DNA of 64,000 nt from Antarcticimicrobium sp. (GTDB lineage Bacteria; Pseudomonadota; Alphaproteobacteria; Rhodobacterales; Rhodobacteraceae): assembly GCF_029212575.1 (NCBI RefSeq), contig NZ_JARGPK010000052.1, positions 17,893-81,892 on the forward strand, in the 5' to 3' direction. Both the position numbers and the translations under genes were made by a program. The notes beneath the pieces were generated by a model. That model did not search any database and was not told the origin of the DNA. It saw only the letters and a program-made list of their open reading frames with translations. This document shows positions 61,236 to 64,000 of the stretch, piece after piece (within the stretch, counting starts at the first letter, position 1; each line of letters starts with the position of its first letter).

Positions 61236-61903
61236 ACCTGGCAGAGTACCCGGATCGCGAGATGCTGGCGATCGATCTTGCCAACCACCTGGCGGGTGAA
61301 CTGAAAGCGCAATTGCTGAACCATGACAGCGTTTCCCTTGCGGTGCCGGGCGGCACCTCGCCGGGGCCGATCTTCGACGATCTCTGTGCCGCCGATCTCG
61401 ACTGGGGGCGGGTTCACGTCTTTCCCACCGACGAACGGTGGGTTCCGCAGGATCATCCGCGCTCGAACGGGCGACTGATCTGCGAACGGCTGATCACCGA
61501 CCGGGCGTCTTCGGCCCGGTTCCTGCCGCTCTACGCGCCGGGCGGCGACCCCGAGGACGCGCTGGCCGAGATCGAGGCGATGCTGATCCCGGAACTTCCG
61601 GTCTCGGTCCTGCTGATGGGCATGGGCACCGACATGCATGTCGCCTCGCTGTTTCCCGGGGCCGACGGACTGGCCGCGGCGCTGGATCCCGAGGCTCCGG
61701 TTCTGGCGGTGCTGCGGCCCGATGGCGTGCCGGAACCGCGGGTCACGCTGACCGCGCGGGTGCTGGACGGCGCCCTGTCGAAGCATCTTGTGATCTATGG
61801 AGACGAGAAACGCGCGGCGCTGGAGCGCGCGATGTCCCTGCCGCCGGAAGAGGCGCCGGTGCAGGCTGTGCTGAAGGGCGCGACGGTCCATTGGGCGGAA
61901 TAA
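61232..61903 (+). CDS. pgl: 6-phosphogluconolactonase
   Basis: A 223-aa enzyme that hydrolyses 6-phosphogluconolactone. Family motifs: SLAVPGGTSPGPIFDDL, VFPTDERWVPQDHPRSN and LLMGMGTDMHVASLFPG (the usual GxGxDGHxASLFP with a changed DMH). Start overlaps the zwf stop. Middle gene of the zwf-pgl-pgi operon. Confidence 0.93.
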   Translation: MNLAEYPDREMLAIDLANHLAGELKAQLLNHDSVSLAVPGGTSPGPIFDDLCAADLDWGRVHVFPTDERWVPQDHPRSNGRLICERLITDRASSARFLPLYAPGGDPEDALAEIEAMLIPELPVSVLLMGMGTDMHVASLFPGADGLAAALDPEAPVLAVLRPDGVPEPRVTLTARVLDGALSKHLVIYGDEKRAALERAMSLPPEEAPVQAVLKGATVHWAE

Positions 61904-61927
61904 ACTGATCGAAGGCAATCTATTTTC

Positions 61928-63535
61928 ATGTGGACGGAATTGAAGACCCTGCGCGGGCAGGTGAAAGAGCGGCGGATAATGGCGCTGTTCGAGGGGGATG
62001 GCATCCGCGCGGAGCGGTTCTGCGCCGAGACCGATGGGCTGCGGCTGGATTATTCCAAGACCCAGATCGACGACGAAATCCGCGCAGCGCTACTGGCGCT
62101 CTGCGATCAGCGCGGTCTGGCTGACCGACGCGAGGCGATGTTTTCGGGCGCAAGGATCAACGAGACCGAGAACCGCGCTGTTCTGCATACGGCGCTGCGC
62201 AATCTGGACGGCGGCGCGGTTACCGTCGATGGAGCTGACGTGGTGCCCCAGGTTCGCGATTGGCTGGCCCGGATGGCAGTCTTTGCCGATGCGGTCCGCG
62301 ACGGGAGCCTGACCGGGGCCGGCGGGCGCATCACCGATGTGGTGAGCATCGGTATCGGGGGTTCGGACCTGGGACCGGCGATGGCGACGTTGGCGCTGGC
62401 GCCCTATCATGACGGGCCGCGGCTGCACTATGTCTCGAATGTCGACGGCGCGCATATCTCGGATACGTTGCGGGGGCTCGATCCGAAAACGACGCTGGTC
62501 AACGTGGGCTCGAAGTCCTTTACCACGGTCGAGACCATGACGAATGCGCATACCGCGCGCGACTGGATGGTCAGGGGCGGCGGCGATCCGGCGCGGCAGT
62601 TCTCGGCGATCTCCTCGGAGCCGGAGCGGGCAGGGGCCTTCGGCATCCCGCCCGAGCATGTGTTCGGTTTTGCCGATTGGGTCGGCGGCCGCTATTCGGT
62701 CTGGGGGCCAGTGGGGCTGCCACTGATGATCGCGGTGGGGCCGGAGGATTTTCGCGCGTTCCTGCGTGGCGGGCAGGCGATGGACCGGCACTTCTGCACG
62801 GCGGATTGGGTCGGGAACCTGCCGGTGCTGTTGGCGCTGACCGGGCTCTGGCACAGCCAGGTGTGCGACCACCCCAGCCGCGCGGTGCTGCCTTACGACC
62901 AGCGGCTGGCGCGGCTGCCGGCCTATCTCCAGCAGTTGGAGATGGAATCGAACGGCAAGTCGGTTGCGATGGACGGTACACCGCTTGCGGGGCGCAGCGG
63001 CGCCATCGTCTGGGGCGAGCCGGGGACCAACGGGCAGCACGCCTTCTTTCAGCTTCTGCATCAGGGCACCGATGCGGTGCCCTGCGAATTCCTCGTTGCG
63101 GCGCAGGGGCATGAGCCGGAGTTGGCCCACCATCACCGCCTGCTGGTGGCCAATTGCCTGGCCCAGTCCAAGGCGCTGATGCTGGGCCGGTCGCTGGAAG
63201 AGGCGCGGGCGCTGCTTGCTGGAAGCGGGCTGTCCGGGGTCGAGCTTGACCGGCAGGCGCGGCACCGGGTTTTTGCCGGCAACCGGCCCTCGGTTACCCT
63301 CAGCTACGCGCTGCTTACACCTTTCGTACTTGGCCAGATCATCGCGCTTTACGAACACCGGGTGTTTGTCGAGGGGGCGATCCTGGGGATCAATTCCTTT
63401 GACCAGTTCGGCGTTGAACTGGGCAAGGAGATGGCAACCTCGCTGGGGCCGGTGCTGGACGGCTCCATGGCCTGCGACGGGCTGGATGGGTCGACCGCGG
63501 CGCTTGTGGGTTTCGTGCGGCGAAACGGCGGTTAG
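61928..63535 (+). CDS. pgi: Glucose-6-phosphate isomerase
   Basis: A 535-aa isomerase interconverting glucose 6-phosphate and fructose 6-phosphate, letting gluconeogenic carbon enter Zwf. Motifs: [52 protein letters not shown] and the active-site [19 protein letters not shown]. It starts 24 bp after pgl and overlaps the convergent thioesterase by 4 bp. Confidence 0.96.
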   Translation: MWTELKTLRGQVKERRIMALFEGDGIRAERFCAETDGLRLDYSKTQIDDEIRAALLALCDQRGLADRREAMFSGARINETENRAVLHTALRNLDGGAVTVDGADVVPQVRDWLARMAVFADAVRDGSLTGAGGRITDVVSIGIGGSDLGPAMATLALAPYHDGPRLHYVSNVDGAHISDTLRGLDPKTTLVNVGSKSFTTVETMTNAHTARDWMVRGGGDPARQFSAISSEPERAGAFGIPPEHVFGFADWVGGRYSVWGPVGLPLMIAVGPEDFRAFLRGGQAMDRHFCTADWVGNLPVLLALTGLWHSQVCDHPSRAVLPYDQRLARLPAYLQQLEMESNGKSVAMDGTPLAGRSGAIVWGEPGTNGQHAFFQLLHQGTDAVPCEFLVAAQGHEPELAHHHRLLVANCLAQSKALMLGRSLEEARALLAGSGLSGVELDRQARHRVFAGNRPSVTLSYALLTPFVLGQIIALYEHRVFVEGAILGINSFDQFGVELGKEMATSLGPVLDGSMACDGLDGSTAALVGFVRRNGG

Positions 63536-64000
63536 GCGTCGATCCGTGCACCCTCTTCGATTCTGAGATGGTCGCGCAGCGCCTCGGGCAGAGGGTAGTG
63601 CGCGCCCGAGCCGTCGGGGCGCAGCATCACGATCACCGCGCTCAGCCTAGCGCGCAGGTCTCCGGACCAGATCTGTTGTTCCAGCGTGAAGGAGGATGAG
63701 CGAAACGCGGCAACGCCGGCGGTCGCGATATAGGATTCCCCCGCCAGCATTTCCCTGAGGTAGCGGATGGTGGCGCTGTGCAGCGCCACGCGCGGGGCGG
63801 GGCCGGGGGCATAATACGGCACGACGACCTGGTTCAGATGCTCGATCCGCACTCGCTCGAACCAGTCCATGTAGGCCTTGTTGTTGACGTGGTTCTGGTT
63901 GTCCAGTTCGGAAAACCGTACCCGGTCGGCCATCGCCAGCGGCTGCGGCGTGGTCAGGCCTTGGGCCAGTTGCTCTTCGGGCGTCAACGGGGTGAGATAG
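63532..64000 (-). CDS. 4HBT-type acyl-CoA thioesterase, 5' end outside the window
   Basis: At least 151 aa of a single-hotdog thioesterase: [25 protein letters not shown] carries the active-site region (Asp in LDNQNHVNN). The in-frame TTG at 63987 is a possible start, but the frame stays open to the window edge with sense codons (YLTP before LTPEEQ), so the true start is probably beyond 64000. Likely a housekeeping YbgC/FadM-like enzyme on the far side of the zwf cluster. Confidence 0.8.
   Translation of the reverse strand, partial: YLTPLTPEEQLAQGLTTPQPLAMADRVRFSELDNQNHVNNKAYMDWFERVRIEHLNQVVVPYYAPGPAPRVALHSATIRYLREMLAGESYIATAGVAAFRSSSFTLEQQIWSGDLRARLSAVIVMLRPDGSGAHYPLPEALRDHLRIEEGARIDA

Overview
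The window is a G+C-rich chromosomal segment of an alphaproteobacterium, most likely of the Rhodobacteraceae/Roseobacter group. The evidence is an alphaproteobacterial RpoH, a Usg-family protein, a NasT/NasS nitrate regulatory pair, several TRAP transporters, a zwf-pgl-pgi cluster for the Entner-Doudoroff route, and dense operons with ATGA and TGATG start/stop overlaps. I saw no rRNA, tRNA, CRISPR array, prophage or complete insertion sequence. The only mobile-element trace is a broken IS5-type transposase tail.

Layout. 1-2.7 kb: heat-shock sigma factor rpoH, two tiny lysine-rich proteins (the second behind a strongly structured leader), a DksA/TraR-type zinc-finger protein and a small membrane protein. 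2.7-3.0 kb: the IS5 transposase remnant. 3.0-14.7 kb: a complete assimilatory nitrate unit on the minus strand, in transcription order nasT-nasS-leader-nrtA-nrtB-nrtCD-nirB-nirD-nasA. It covers sensing, antitermination, ABC uptake, nitrate to nitrite, and nitrite to ammonium. 14.9-19.9 kb: a TRAP transporter with an SMP-30/gluconolactonase enzyme and a divergent LysR regulator. 20.4-28.4 kb: an operon for a membrane complex related to complex I and group 4 hydrogenases. Its large subunit lacks the Ni-Fe cysteines, so it is an 'energy-converting hydrogenase related' (Ehr) complex, headed by an XRE regulator with a perfect 18-bp palindrome upstream. 28.9-30.8 kb: a YeiH-type exporter and its LysR regulator. 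30.9-32.0 kb: a gene graveyard of fused LuxR, TauD and TRAP DctM pieces. 32.0-37.0 kb: an SDR, small membrane and secreted proteins and two AraC-type regulators.

37.2-54.1 kb is a catabolic island: a second TRAP transporter, an ADP-forming acyl-CoA synthetase-like protein, two acyl-CoA dehydrogenases, two SDRs, a 3-hydroxyacyl-CoA dehydrogenase, two different thiamine-diphosphate enzymes, an NAD-dependent epimerase, an IclR regulator and a double-hotdog thioesterase. Its promoters share a GAAA-N5-TTTC type palindrome, which suggests one regulon, plausibly under the IclR protein. The substrate is unknown; a carboxylic acid imported by TRAP, activated to CoA and oxidised is the best guess.

54.1-64 kb is housekeeping: gyrA, usg, a small RTX-like secreted protein, a radical SAM protein, zwf-pgl-pgi, and a 4HBT thioesterase cut by the window end.

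Strongest leads: the Ehr operon, the chain of competing helices at 1.5-1.7 kb, the ANTAR-type leader before nrtA, the asymmetric fused ATPase NrtCD, the catabolic regulon with paired TPP enzyme/SDR genes, and the 41-nt insert built of three abutting palindromes inside the dead transposase.
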